A stretch of DNA of 64,000 nt from Phenylobacterium glaciei (GCF_016772415.1 NZ_JAGSGD010000001.1:3621501-3685500); one strand, 5' to 3'. Shown: positions 34,021 to 43,958, numbered from the stretch's first letter. Numbers and translations: made by a program. The notes: generated by a model not told the origin, from the letters alone.

Positions 34021-37000
34021 ATGTCGGAACGGACGCAGAAGCTGCTGCGCCTGGCGCAAGCGCTTGAGGGTCTGCGAGAACGCCTCCTGGCCGACGCCGC
34101 AGATCCGACGACCGCCGCTGCCTTGCACCGGCAATTTTCCGGAACGCTGGCCGAGCTTTCCAGCCTCCGCACCCTGGTGGGAGACAGCCCCGCCAGCGAG
34201 GCCACCCAGCGGCTCTATCTCGCCCTGGAGGCCCTGGAGCTCGCCGCCCGGAGCCTGCCGGCCGACAACGTAGTCGCCATCTCCCGCCCCGCCGCCCGCC
34301 GCGCGCGGCGCCTGGACGAGACTGCGCGCCGGCTGATCGCGCGCGCCGCAGCTGTGGCCCTGATCATCGAGGCCATCAGCCCGCTGTCGGCCGCCGCCGC
34401 GCCGGGGGTCAATCTCGACATCACCAACGCGACCCCCGCCACCGCCGCCAGCGGCCTGGTCGCCCAGTCCCGCGCCGTGACCTTCAACCGGGTCGGCGAC
34501 CGCAACAACGCCCAGCGCCGCCTGGACTTCGGAACCAGCGCGCTCGCCGCGATCAACGGCGACACCAGCGCCACGGCGACCCAGTCGCTCTTCCTGTTCA
34601 ACTGTCAGGTCAATCTGGGCGCCTGTCTGTTCGGCGGGCCGCCGGACAAGCAACGGCTCGCGCCCTACGTCCTGGGCTACATCGCCGTCCAGACCAACAC
34701 CCTGACCTATCTCGACGCCGCGCCGCAGCCGGAAGAGATGCTCGACACCCTGACTGGGACCGTCCGGGCGATCAGCCAAGGCAGCGGAGCCTTCGGCGGC
34801 GGCGACGGCGAACCCGGCGGGACCGTAAGACTGACCAACACCGCCGCCGTCGGCTCCACCGGCGACTACTCGGCCGGCCTGTTGGCCAAGTCGGTGGGCG
34901 GGACCGGGGTCTGGAGCATCAACGTCGGGCTCTTCACGATCCCCATCTACACCAACGGCGGCGCGGCCGGCCCGGTGACCGTCGACAACCGCGCGGCGAT
35001 CACCACGGGCGGCGTCAGCTCGCCGGCCATCGCCGCGCTCAGCATCGGCGGCCTTGGCGTCCAGGGCGGCCGTGGCGGCGATGTCTCCGTGACCACGACG
35101 GGGAACCTCACCACCGCCGGGTCCGGGGCCCACGGCGTGCTGGCCGAGAGCATCGGCGGCCGGTCGATCAACGACAGCCCCAATGTCACCGGCGGCGTCG
35201 CCGGACGCATCCTGGTCACCGTGAAGGCGGCCATCGTCACCACCGGCGCCAAGGCCTATGGCGTGCTCGCCCGCAGCCTGGGCGGCGAGGGGTCCCGGGG
35301 CGACAGCGCCTCCGGCGTCGATGACAGCTCCAACGCCGGCGGCCGCGGCGGCGATTCCGGCGCGGTGCGCGTCGACATCGCCTCGGGCGGCGCCATCACA
35401 ACCTCGGGCGCGGGGGCGCATGCGGTGGCCGGATTCAGCCTCGGCGGCCAGGGCGGCCAGGGCGGCGGCGGCAACAACGCCTATGCCGGGGCCACCGGCG
35501 GCGACGGCGGCCTGACCGGCGACGTCACCCTCACCAACGCCGGCGTGCTCAAGACCTCCGGCGACCGCGCCTATGGCATGCTGGGCCAGTCCCTGGCCGG
35601 CAAGGGCGGCGATGGCGGCGACGGCGACTCGATCTTCGTGGGCCAGGGCGGCAAGGGCGGAGCCTCGGCCCCCGGCGGCGTCATCACCATGACCAACACC
35701 GGGACCATCGCCACCAAGGGCCTGGAATCCTACGGCATGTTCGGCCAGAGCCTGGGCGGGGTCGGCGGCGACGGCGGCTCCTCCGATGGGGTGTTCTATT
35801 CCGACGCCGGCAATGGCGGCACGGCCGAGTCGGCCCGCTGCCGCGTCTACTTCGTCTGCCCCAACGGCGGCGCGGTCACCCTCAGCAACATGGGGACCAT
35901 CACCACCGAAGGCGCGCGGGCCCACGCCCTGTTCCTGGAAAGCATCGGCGGCGGCGGCGGCAATGGCGGATCGGCCGGCGGGTGGATCAGCGTCTCGGGC
36001 GGCTCGGGCGGCGACGCCGGCAATGGCGGCCTGGTCACCGCGATCAACGGCAAGGACGGCAGCCTTACGGTCTCAGGCCAGGGCGCCTCGGCGATCTTCG
36101 CCCAAAGCGTCGGCGGCGGCGGCGGCAACGGCGGCGACGCCTTCGGGGCCGGGGCCTTCGCCTCGGTGGCCGTGGGCGGCGCGGGCGGCGCCGGCGGCAA
36201 GGGCGGTCAGGTGGTCGTGCAGAACAATGGCCTGATCAAGAGCTCGGGCCTGGGCGCCGACGCCATCTTCGCCCAGTCCGTCGGCGGCGGCGGCGGCAAG
36301 GGCGGTTCGGCCACGGCCATCAGCGTCGGGGCCTTCGTCTCGGCCTCGGTGGCGGTGGGCGGCTCCGGCGGCTCCGGCGGCGACGCCTCCACGGTCAATG
36401 TGAAGAACACCGGCGCCGTCGAGGCGGCCGGCGACTTCGCCAACGCCATCTTCGCCCAGAGCGTCGGCGGCGGCGGCGGGGCCGGCGGCCAGGCGACCTC
36501 GGTGGCCATCGCCGGCGGCGACAAGGTGGCGGTCGCCATCTCGGTCTCCGTGGGCGGCTCCGGCGGCGACGGCGGGGCCGGCAAGCGGGTCGATGTCGCC
36601 AATACGGGCGCGCTGACCACCTACGACTTCAACGCCATGGGCGTCTTCGCCCAGAGCGTCGGCGGCGGCGGCGGGCGGGGCGGCGACGCCTCGGCCACGG
36701 CCATCACCGCGGCGGGCGGCAAGGGGACAGGGGTCAATGTCGCGGTCGCCGTGGGCGGCTCCGGCGGCAGGGGCGGGGCCGGCGACATCGTCAATGTCGA
36801 CAATTCTGGCATAGTCCGAACCTACGGCGACGGCTCGACGGGGATCTTCGCCCAGAGCGTCGGCGGCGGCGGCGGGGCCGGCGGCGACGCCTCGGCCACC
36901 ACGGCGGCCTTCAATGTCGGCGGCCAGGTGAAGAGCGCCGAGATCAAGGTGGCCGTCGGCGGCCACGGCGGGGCGGCCGGCGACGGGGCTCTGGTCAAGG

Positions 37001-40000
37001 TCGTCAACTCAGGCGCCATCGTCACCCTGGGCGCCAGCGCCAACGGCGTCACCGCCCAGAGCGTCGGTGGGGGCGGCGGCAATGGCGGCGCGGGCTCGAT
37101 GGGCTCCCTGCTGGAGGGGATCGACATCCCCACCGTGCTGCCCGACGGCAAGAACGAGGACAACAACACCAGCCTGAAGAAGAAGGCGACCGACAAGTAC
37201 GCCACCTTCAAGCGAGAGTTCTCCCGCATCCTCTCCAACCCCGGCTCCTTCGGGAAGAACCTGGCCCGCGACGTCGGCAAGAAGACCAGCAAGGCCCCCG
37301 ACAGCATCGCCATCTCCATCGGGGTCGGCGGCTATGGCGGCGCGGCCGGCAAGGGCGGCGAGGTCGTGCTGAGCAACACCGGTGAGATCCTCACCGCCGG
37401 CTTCATGTCCTCGGGCGTCTTCGCCCAGAGCGTGGGCGGCGGCGGGGGCTCCGGCGGCGGCGGGGACGGCGGCGCCACGGGCGACATGAGCATCGGCGGC
37501 GGCCTGGGCGGGGCCGGCGGCGCCTCTGGCGCGGGCGGCTCGGTGACCGTCACGAACAAGGGCGTGATCTCCACCCTCGGCGACCTCTCCTACGGGGTCC
37601 TGGCCCAGAGCGTCGGCGGCGGCGGCGGCATCGGCGGCACCGGCGCCGGCGAGATCAGCGGCGGCTATTCCTTCTCGCTGTCTATCGGCGGCAAGGGCGG
37701 TTCGGTGGACAACGGTGGGGCGGTCAAGGTCGCCCAGGAGGGTGACGTGGTCACCTTCGGCGCCAGCTCGGCGGGTGTGCTCGCCCAGTCCATCGGAGGC
37801 GGCGGCGGCATCGGCAGCGCGGCCAATGCGTCCAACTATCTGAACGTCGCCCTAGGCGGCTCAGGGACTTCCGGCGGCAACGGCGGCGACGTCGAGGTCT
37901 CGGTCAAGGGCTCCATCGCCACCTCCGGCAAGGCGGCCTATGGCGTGCTCGCCCAAAGCGTGGGCGGCGGCGGGGGCCTGGGCGGCGGGGTGGTCCCGGC
38001 CACCCTGGTGTTCGGGGTCGACCCCCTGGGCCTGGTGAAGATCGACACCGGCATCCCCTATTCCGTGGCCAGCCTCGGCATGGGCGGTGGCGGCGGCAAG
38101 GGCGGGAACGGCGGCGCCATCAAGGTCACCACCAGCGGCGCCATCACCACCACCGGCGAGGGCGCGCACGGCATCTACGCCCAGTCGGTCGGCGGCGGCG
38201 GCGGCATCGGCGGCACGGGCGCCAACACCTTCCCGGCGGCCATCGCGCTCTCCGGCTCCAATGGCGACAAGGGGACGGCCGGCGCCATCACCATCATCCA
38301 CACCGGCGACATCAAGGCCTTCGGCGACGGCGCCCACGGCATCCTGGCCCAGAGCGTCGGCGGCGCAGGCTCCAACGGCCGCGGCGGCGATATCAACATC
38401 ACCGTGGGCGGCGCGATCCAGGGCGGCGCCAAGGGCGGGGCCGGGATTTTTCTATCCGGCGGGGCTGACAACCATCTGACCATCGGCGGCGGCGTGGTCA
38501 GCGCAAAGTCGTACCTGGCCATCCTCGGCTCCGACGGCGACGACGCGGTGGACAACTCCGGCCGGGTGATCGGCGAGATCGGCCTGGGCGGCGGCGCCAA
38601 CAGCTTCACCAACCGGGCCGCCGGCGTGGTGGAAAGCGCCCGGGTCATCGCCCTGAATGGCGGGACCTTCGCCAACGCCGGCGTCGTCTCGCCCAATGGG
38701 ACCGGCGTCCTGGCCACCACCGCCCTGCTGGGGACCTTCACCCAAGGCGCCACCGGCGCCCTGCAGATCGACGCCCGTTACAAGGCCGGGACCTCCGACC
38801 GCATCAACGTCTCGGGGTCCGCGGCCCTGGCCGGCCAGGTGCTGCTTGAGCCCTACCACGTGCTGGACCTGATCCCCGGCAAGTTCCTCACGGTGCTGTC
38901 GGCCGCCTCCCTGACCAACAACGGGATCACCGCCAACAACAGCGACACCCTGGTGATCGACTACGGCCTGCGGGCCACGGCCACCGAGCTGCAGGTGGGG
39001 ACCGACAAGGTCGACTTCGTATTGGCGGGCCTCAGCCCCAACCAGGTGGCGATCACCCGGCACATTCAGGCCAGCTGGGCCGCCGGCGGCACGCCCGCCC
39101 AGGAGCCGCTGCTGGACGAGCTGGCCTATCAGAAGAACCGCCCGGCCTATGTTTCGCGGGTCAACATCCTCGATCCCGGCGCGGCGCCGACCCAGGGGGT
39201 CACCCCGCTGATGTCGTCGCTGACCTTCGTCGGCGGCCTGATGAGCTGCCCCGGCGGCGAGGGCGCCACCGATGTCCTGCACGAAGGCGCCTGCTACTGG
39301 GCCAAGGCCGGCGGCGGCTCCAGCCGGATGGAGTCCAGCGCCACCGAACCCGGCTACCAGCAGCATGCCATGCGCCTGCAGGCCGGCGGCCAGTTCGCAC
39401 TCAGCCAGCCCGGCTGGTTCGGCGGCCTGTCCCTCGGCCTGGAGGACAGCCACTTCGATAGCGTCGCTCCGGCCCACTCCCGGGCCCGCCGCGTCCAGGC
39501 CGGCGGTGTCATCAAACGCGAGATGGGTCCCCTGCTGCTGGCCGCCGCCGCCAGCTACCAGTACAGCCGCGCCGACCTGTCGCGGACGGTGAACTTCCCG
39601 ATCGCCTTGGTCTCGGCCAACAGCAAGCCCGTGACGGACCTGGCGTCCCTGCGCCTGCGCGCGGCCTATACCGCCCAGGGCCAGAGCTTCTATGTGCGGC
39701 CCTCCATCGAGGGCGAGGCCTATCACCTGGGCCTCAAGGGCTACCGGGAAAGCGGCGCGCCCGGCCTGAACCTGATCGTCAGGGACGGAGACCAATCCTT
39801 CACCTCCGGCACGGCCAACCTGGAGATCGGCGCGACCCATGTGACGGCCAAGGGCGTCGTGTTGCGGCCCTACGCCAATGTCGGGGTCACCCGCTTCTCC
39901 GAGAACACCTGGGACGTCACCGCGCGACTGGAAAGCGCACCGGCCGCCGCGCCCGACTTCACCGTGAAGACCGAGCTGCCGAAACAGCTCAACCGCGCCG

Positions 40001-40116
40001 CCATCGGCCTGGAAGCCGACTTCGACCAGGGCGCGATCCGCGTCGAGTACGAAACCCGCCAGGGCGACCGCTACCGCGACGACACCGCCGCCCTCAAGCT
40101 GCGCATGCAGTTCTAG
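34021..40116 (+). CDS. Giant Gly-rich autotransporter with C-terminal beta-barrel
   Basis: The 2031-residue protein has four regions. Residues 1-105 are a charged helical domain. Residues 106-128 are a hydrophobic stretch ending in AAAA, read as a late signal peptide. About 270-1500 is the passenger, with some 20 imperfect repeats built round AQSVGGGGGxGG. About 1756-2031 is an autotransporter barrel ending in the aromatic LRMQF. A Lys-rich non-repeat segment interrupts the passenger at about 1025-1100. The protein should be exported and displayed as a long beta-helix, for adhesion or biofilm. Three Cys pairs are present. The ATG at 34021 is chosen over 33970. Confidence 0.85.
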   Translation: MSERTQKLLRLAQALEGLRERLLADAADPTTAAALHRQFSGTLAELSSLRTLVGDSPASEATQRLYLALEALELAARSLPADNVVAISRPAARRARRLDETARRLIARAAAVALIIEAISPLSAAAAPGVNLDITNATPATAASGLVAQSRAVTFNRVGDRNNAQRRLDFGTSALAAINGDTSATATQSLFLFNCQVNLGACLFGGPPDKQRLAPYVLGYIAVQTNTLTYLDAAPQPEEMLDTLTGTVRAISQGSGAFGGGDGEPGGTVRLTNTAAVGSTGDYSAGLLAKSVGGTGVWSINVGLFTIPIYTNGGAAGPVTVDNRAAITTGGVSSPAIAALSIGGLGVQGGRGGDVSVTTTGNLTTAGSGAHGVLAESIGGRSINDSPNVTGGVAGRILVTVKAAIVTTGAKAYGVLARSLGGEGSRGDSASGVDDSSNAGGRGGDSGAVRVDIASGGAITTSGAGAHAVAGFSLGGQGGQGGGGNNAYAGATGGDGGLTGDVTLTNAGVLKTSGDRAYGMLGQSLAGKGGDGGDGDSIFVGQGGKGGASAPGGVITMTNTGTIATKGLESYGMFGQSLGGVGGDGGSSDGVFYSDAGNGGTAESARCRVYFVCPNGGAVTLSNMGTITTEGARAHALFLESIGGGGGNGGSAGGWISVSGGSGGDAGNGGLVTAINGKDGSLTVSGQGASAIFAQSVGGGGGNGGDAFGAGAFASVAVGGAGGAGGKGGQVVVQNNGLIKSSGLGADAIFAQSVGGGGGKGGSATAISVGAFVSASVAVGGSGGSGGDASTVNVKNTGAVEAAGDFANAIFAQSVGGGGGAGGQATSVAIAGGDKVAVAISVSVGGSGGDGGAGKRVDVANTGALTTYDFNAMGVFAQSVGGGGGRGGDASATAITAAGGKGTGVNVAVAVGGSGGRGGAGDIVNVDNSGIVRTYGDGSTGIFAQSVGGGGGAGGDASATTAAFNVGGQVKSAEIKVAVGGHGGAAGDGALVKVVNSGAIVTLGASANGVTAQSVGGGGGNGGAGSMGSLLEGIDIPTVLPDGKNEDNNTSLKKKATDKYATFKREFSRILSNPGSFGKNLARDVGKKTSKAPDSIAISIGVGGYGGAAGKGGEVVLSNTGEILTAGFMSSGVFAQSVGGGGGSGGGGDGGATGDMSIGGGLGGAGGASGAGGSVTVTNKGVISTLGDLSYGVLAQSVGGGGGIGGTGAGEISGGYSFSLSIGGKGGSVDNGGAVKVAQEGDVVTFGASSAGVLAQSIGGGGGIGSAANASNYLNVALGGSGTSGGNGGDVEVSVKGSIATSGKAAYGVLAQSVGGGGGLGGGVVPATLVFGVDPLGLVKIDTGIPYSVASLGMGGGGGKGGNGGAIKVTTSGAITTTGEGAHGIYAQSVGGGGGIGGTGANTFPAAIALSGSNGDKGTAGAITIIHTGDIKAFGDGAHGILAQSVGGAGSNGRGGDINITVGGAIQGGAKGGAGIFLSGGADNHLTIGGGVVSAKSYLAILGSDGDDAVDNSGRVIGEIGLGGGANSFTNRAAGVVESARVIALNGGTFANAGVVSPNGTGVLATTALLGTFTQGATGALQIDARYKAGTSDRINVSGSAALAGQVLLEPYHVLDLIPGKFLTVLSAASLTNNGITANNSDTLVIDYGLRATATELQVGTDKVDFVLAGLSPNQVAITRHIQASWAAGGTPAQEPLLDELAYQKNRPAYVSRVNILDPGAAPTQGVTPLMSSLTFVGGLMSCPGGEGATDVLHEGACYWAKAGGGSSRMESSATEPGYQQHAMRLQAGGQFALSQPGWFGGLSLGLEDSHFDSVAPAHSRARRVQAGGVIKREMGPLLLAAAASYQYSRADLSRTVNFPIALVSANSKPVTDLASLRLRAAYTAQGQSFYVRPSIEGEAYHLGLKGYRESGAPGLNLIVRDGDQSFTSGTANLEIGATHVTAKGVVLRPYANVGVTRFSENTWDVTARLESAPAAAPDFTVKTELPKQLNRAAIGLEADFDQGAIRVEYETRQGDRYRDDTAALKLRMQF
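35080..38380 (+). repeat. Repeat region encoding AQSVGGGGG units of the autotransporter
   Basis: About 20 imperfect in-frame units, mostly 60-90 codons long, each carry a DNA block coding for (I/V)(F/L)AQSVGGGGGxGG followed by a beta-strand segment with NTGxIxTxG. The best conserved units lie between 36080 and 37800. The near-identical GGCGGCGGC blocks make this stretch prone to recombination and to assembly error. Confidence 0.75.
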
Positions 40117-40155
40117 CTCTTGATGAAGGGGGCCGCTTGGGGACAGTCTCTCCCC

Positions 40156-41187
40156 ATGAGCCTGCCGCCCCTGCCCACCCAGCCTGCCGGAACCCCGTGG
40201 CCGACGGAGGAGTGGCCGCTTGGCCTGTTCCCGCCCGGCTTCGACCGCCTGCGCCTCGACGACCTGATGGCCGAGCAGTTCGACCAGCTGGCTTTCGGCG
40301 AGGCCCACGCCGTGGTGATCGTCAAGGAAGGCCGGCTGATCTTCGAGCGCTATGGCGAGGGCTACGGCCCCGACAAGACCTGTATGTCCTGGTCCAAGGC
40401 CAAGAGCATCACCCACGCCCTGGCAGGCCTGCTGGTGGGCGACGGTAAGCTGGACATCCACGCCCCGGCCGATGTGCCCGAGTGGCGCGACGGCGGCGAC
40501 CCGCGCGGGGCCATCACCCTGGACCACCTGCTGCGCATGTCCTCGGGGCTCGAGTTCTCCGAGGTCTATGAACCGGACCAGCCGTCGGACACCATCGCCA
40601 TGCTTTGGGGCGTCGGGAAGGACGATGTCGCCCACTACGCCGCCGACAAGCCGCTGCTCTATGCGCCCGACCGCCACTGGTCCTATTCCAGCGGGACCAC
40701 CAACATCGTCGCCCGGGTCCTGGCCAGGACGCTGGACGCCTACGGTCCCGACTTCGAGGCCTTCATGCGTGAGCGGCTCTTCAAGCCGCTCGGCATGACC
40801 AGCCCGATCCCCAAGTTCGATCCGGCCGGAACCTTCATCGGCTCGTCCTTCTGTTTCGCCACCGCCCAGGACTTCGCCCGCTTCGGCCTGCTCTATCTGC
40901 GCGGCGGGGTCTGGGAGAACCAGCGCCTGCTGCCCGAGGGCTGGGCCGACTATGCGCGCACCCCGACCTTCCAGCAGGAGGGTGTCACCGAAGGCGCTTA
41001 CGGCGCTCACTGGTGGCTGGGGCTGGGTGGCGACGGCTCCTTCTCCGCCAACGGCCATGAGGGTCAGTTCACCCTGGTGGTCCCCGAGCTCGACCTGGTG
41101 GTGGTCCGCCACGGCAAGACACCGGCGGAACAACGCGACGGCCTCAAGGCCTGGCTGGCCGAGCTGGTGGACTGCTTCCGGCCGTGA
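40156..41187 (+). CDS. Beta-lactamase-fold serine hydrolase (class C type)
   Basis: The 343-residue protein has the SxxK nucleophile motif as SWSK followed by AKSITHALAGLLVG, a YSS tyrosine-motif at YSSGTTN, and the C-terminal NGHEGQFTLVV region where the HxG replaces KTG. This is the pattern of class C beta-lactamase-like esterases and peptidases (EstB, DD-peptidase relatives), not of true AmpC. No signal peptide is seen. The start is ATG 40156; alternatives at 40120/40123 lie a few bases after the autotransporter stop. It is co-directional with the autotransporter and overlaps the PIG-L gene by four bases. Confidence 0.8.
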   Translation: MSLPPLPTQPAGTPWPTEEWPLGLFPPGFDRLRLDDLMAEQFDQLAFGEAHAVVIVKEGRLIFERYGEGYGPDKTCMSWSKAKSITHALAGLLVGDGKLDIHAPADVPEWRDGGDPRGAITLDHLLRMSSGLEFSEVYEPDQPSDTIAMLWGVGKDDVAHYAADKPLLYAPDRHWSYSSGTTNIVARVLARTLDAYGPDFEAFMRERLFKPLGMTSPIPKFDPAGTFIGSSFCFATAQDFARFGLLYLRGGVWENQRLLPEGWADYARTPTFQQEGVTEGAYGAHWWLGLGGDGSFSANGHEGQFTLVVPELDLVVVRHGKTPAEQRDGLKAWLAELVDCFRP

Positions 41188-42005
41188 TCCTCGATCTCGC
41201 CGCCGTCCTGCTGGTTCTCGCGGTCGCGGCGTTCCTGGTGGTCCGCGGCCGTCTGAACGACGGCGCCGTGCCGGTCGCCGCCAGCCTGCTGGTTCCCGGC
41301 GCGCCCAAGACCGTCATGGCGATCTGGGCCCACCCCGACGACGAGATCACCAGCGCCGGGACCTTCGCCAGCTTGGCCCGCGAGGGCGCCCAGGTCGTCC
41401 TGATCTACCTGACCCGGGGTGAGGCCGCCCGCGACACAGGCTACAGCCGCGACGTGCTCGCCGAGGTCCGCCGCCTGGAGGCCCAGGCCGCCGGCGCCGC
41501 GCTCGGCGCCCATGCGGTGGAGGTGTTTGAATGGCCCGATGGCGGCCTGGCGACCGCCGACGGCGAGGCCGTCAAGGCCGTGCTCCGTGAACGGATCGCC
41601 CACTGGAACCCCAGCGTCCTGATCAGCTTCGATGAGACGGTCGGCTATTACGGCCATCCCGACCACGTGGCCGCCGGCCGCTGGGCCCGTGAGCTGGCGC
41701 AGGAAGAAAACTCCGTACGCCGGCTTTACCAGGCGACCCTGCCCAAGGCCCTGATCAAGCTGGCCCTCAAGCTGGTGGCCGCCTTCCGCGACAACTATCC
41801 GAGCGACCCGCGGGCCGGCCTCCCCGCCCCCACGCTCGCCGTGCCCATCGCCCGCTTCGCCGCCGCCAAGCGCCGCCTGCTGGACGTCCACCTAAGCCAG
41901 GCCAAGGTCATCGCCGACGTCCAGCCCGGTTACGACAAGCTGCCCGCCTGGCTCTACTATCGCCTGTTCGACCGTGAGTATTTCACGCTGGCGGTGAGCC
42001 GGTGA
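41184..42005 (+). CDS. Membrane-anchored PIG-L family deacetylase
   Basis: The 273-residue protein has an N-terminal TM helix (about 2-20) followed by a PIG-L domain with the full metal signature: AHPDDE at about 49-54 and GHPDHV at about 158-163. It starts with GTG at 41184, overlapping the hydrolase stop (GTGA). Enzymes of this family deacetylate GlcNAc-type sugars. Anchoring at the inner membrane could place it on a lipid-linked glycan. The order autotransporter - serine hydrolase - PIG-L suggests cell-surface work, but the substrate is unknown. A second, soluble PIG-L protein is encoded at 2672-3421. Confidence 0.83.
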   Translation: MILDLAAVLLVLAVAAFLVVRGRLNDGAVPVAASLLVPGAPKTVMAIWAHPDDEITSAGTFASLAREGAQVVLIYLTRGEAARDTGYSRDVLAEVRRLEAQAAGAALGAHAVEVFEWPDGGLATADGEAVKAVLRERIAHWNPSVLISFDETVGYYGHPDHVAAGRWARELAQEENSVRRLYQATLPKALIKLALKLVAAFRDNYPSDPRAGLPAPTLAVPIARFAAAKRRLLDVHLSQAKVIADVQPGYDKLPAWLYYRLFDREYFTLAVSR

Positions 42006-42033
42006 ACCAGCCCCTTCCCCACGGTGAGAGCGG

Positions 42034-42948
42034 CTAAGCCTCGGCCGACAGCCGCGCCGGGTCGACCGAATAGGTGCTGGAGCAGTACTCACAGGTCACC
42101 TTGATCAGCCCGTCGTCCTCGACCATGTCGGCGCGCTCCTGAGCCGAGAACGAGGTCAGGACGCTCTCGATGCGGTCCTGCGAGCAGCGGCAGAAGGCCC
42201 GCAGCGGCTTGGCCTCGAAGACGCGGACGCCGTCCTCATGGAACAGGCGGAACAGCAGGGTCTCGGCCGAGATGGTGGGGTCGAGCAATTCGTCCTCGCC
42301 GATGGTCTCGAAGAAGGCCTGGGTGCGGACCCAGGCCTCGGCGGTGGGCCCGCGGTTCTCGTCCTCGGCGATGTTCTGGATCAGCATGCCGCCCGCCCGC
42401 CAGGCCAGGCCGTCACCGAGGTCGGCCTGGCCGACGGCGAGGCGCACCCGGGTGGGGGTCTGTTCCGACTGGGCGAAATACTGCTCGGCGCAAAGGGCGA
42501 GCGTCTCGCCCTCGATGGTGGTGATGCCCTGGTAGCGGTCCATGTCGACGCCCTGGTCGACGGTCATGATGAAGACCCCGTCCCCCAGCAGCGTCTTGGC
42601 GCCCGGCCGCACGAAGCCGCTGGCCGCCTTGGCCACGGCGTCGGGGTCATAGCGGCAGTAGCCGCGCAGGGCGCCGTCGGTGTCGTAATCCACCACGACG
42701 TAGCGCACCGGCCCGTCGCCCTGGGCCTGGACGATCAGCCGGCCGTCGAACTTCAGGGCCGAGCCTACCAGGGCGGCCAGCGCGCAGGCCTCGCCCAGCA
42801 GGTTGGCCACGGGCTCGGGATAGTCGTGGGCCGCCAGGATCTCGTCGACAGCAGCGCCCAGCCGGGCCAGACGGCCGCGCACGGGCTCACCCTCGATCTG
42901 GAACGGGGCGACGAGATCGTCGGGGGCGGTGGCGGTTTCGATGCTCAT
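42034..42948 (-). CDS. hslO: Redox-regulated holdase chaperone Hsp33
   Basis: The 304-residue protein has the Hsp33 N-terminal fold (DDLVAPFQIEGEPVRGRLARLG, then GGMLIQNIAED) and the C-terminal zinc/redox switch with Cys pair CRC in FCRCSQDRI and CEYC in VTCEYCSSTY. Under oxidative stress these thiols form disulfides and the protein unfolds into a holdase. The start is ATG 42948; the open frame continues farther upstream only into the argF gene. It is the third gene of the argD-argF-hslO cluster, an order I associate with Caulobacterales. Gaps of about 60 bases suggest one operon. Confidence 0.93.
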   Translation of the reverse strand: MSIETATAPDDLVAPFQIEGEPVRGRLARLGAAVDEILAAHDYPEPVANLLGEACALAALVGSALKFDGRLIVQAQGDGPVRYVVVDYDTDGALRGYCRYDPDAVAKAASGFVRPGAKTLLGDGVFIMTVDQGVDMDRYQGITTIEGETLALCAEQYFAQSEQTPTRVRLAVGQADLGDGLAWRAGGMLIQNIAEDENRGPTAEAWVRTQAFFETIGEDELLDPTISAETLLFRLFHEDGVRVFEAKPLRAFCRCSQDRIESVLTSFSAQERADMVEDDGLIKVTCEYCSSTYSVDPARLSAEA

Positions 42949-43009
42949 GGGCGGGCCATATAGGGGGACTGGGGCAAGGTTGCGAGCTTCACCCCTCAAT
43001 GCCCGGAAC

Positions 43010-43942
43010 TCAGATCTTGCCGAAGCACCAGGCCAGGATCGACTTCTGGGCGTGGACGCGGTTCTCCGCTTCGTCCCAGGCCAGCGATCGGGGGCCGTCC
43101 AGAACCTCGCCGGTGACCTCCTCGCCGCGGTGGGCGGGCAGGTCATGCATGAAGACGGCGCCGGGATTGGCCTTCTCCATCAGGGCCTCGGTGACCTGGT
43201 AGGGGCCGAGCGCCGCCAGACGGTCGTCGCGGTCGGTGTCGCCCATGGAGACCCAGGTGTCGGTGATCACGCAGTCGGCGCCGGCGACGGCCTCCAGCGG
43301 GCTGTCGGTCACCTCGATGCGGGCCTGCAGGTCGGCGGCGCGGGCGAGGTCGACGCGGTCGGGGTGGTACTTGGCGGGGCTGGCGATCTTCAGCTTGAAC
43401 CCGAAGACTGGCGCCGCATGGATGAAGGTCGAGCACACATTGTTGCCGTCGCCGATCCAGGCCAGCGTCTTGCCCTCCACGGACCCGCAACGCTCCTCGA
43501 AGGCCAGCAGGTCGGCGAGGATCTGGCAGGGGTGGCTCTTGTCCGACAGGCCATTGATCAGCGGCACGGTGGCCACCGAGGCGAAGGTTTCCAGGTCCGA
43601 GTGTCGGTTGGCGCGGATCATCACCGCGTCGACCATGCGCGAGAGCACCATGGCGGTGTCCTCGATGGTCTCGCCGCGGCCGAGCTGCATGTCGCTGGCC
43701 GTGGAGATGATCACGTCGCCGCCCAGCTGGCGCATGGCCGCGTCGAAGGAGAAGCGGGTGCGGGTGGAGTTCTTCTCGAAGATCATGGCCAGCGTCCGCT
43801 CGGCGCCCGGGGCGTCGGCGTCCACCCGGCCTTGCGTCCAGCCCTTGCGCGCGGCCTTGCGGGCCTTGGCGTCGGCCAGGATGGCGCGCAGGTCGGCGGG
43901 GGGAATCCGCCATAGATCGAGGAAGTGTCTGACTTGGGTCAT
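43010..43942 (-). CDS. argF: Ornithine carbamoyltransferase
   Basis: The 310-residue enzyme joins carbamoyl phosphate to ornithine to make citrulline in arginine synthesis. The carbamoyl phosphate motif STRTRF (59-64), the ornithine-side HPCQ and [12 protein letters not shown] are present. ATG 43942 is used; a further in-frame ATG at 43975 lies in an intergenic palindrome. It sits between argD and hslO in the same direction. A REP-like palindrome (43959-44045) separates it from argD, so mRNA from argD must read through it if the genes are co-transcribed. Confidence 0.95.
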   Translation of the reverse strand: MTQVRHFLDLWRIPPADLRAILADAKARKAARKGWTQGRVDADAPGAERTLAMIFEKNSTRTRFSFDAAMRQLGGDVIISTASDMQLGRGETIEDTAMVLSRMVDAVMIRANRHSDLETFASVATVPLINGLSDKSHPCQILADLLAFEERCGSVEGKTLAWIGDGNNVCSTFIHAAPVFGFKLKIASPAKYHPDRVDLARAADLQARIEVTDSPLEAVAGADCVITDTWVSMGDTDRDDRLAALGPYQVTEALMEKANPGAVFMHDLPAHRGEEVTGEVLDGPRSLAWDEAENRVHAQKSILAWCFGKI

Positions 43943-43958
43943 GGGGATCCCCCAAATC

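Noticed and set aside
33874..35925. Long open frame on the minus strand across the autotransporter gene
   Set aside because: Very GC-rich repeat DNA gives long antisense frames. The translation is Gly/Ala/Val-rich with no motif, and the plus-strand frame has a barrel, signal peptide and repeats.
38452..41133. 893-codon minus-strand open frame under the autotransporter barrel and serine hydrolase
   Set aside because: It spans two clearly coding plus-strand genes with recognised motifs. It has no ribosome site or domain of its own.
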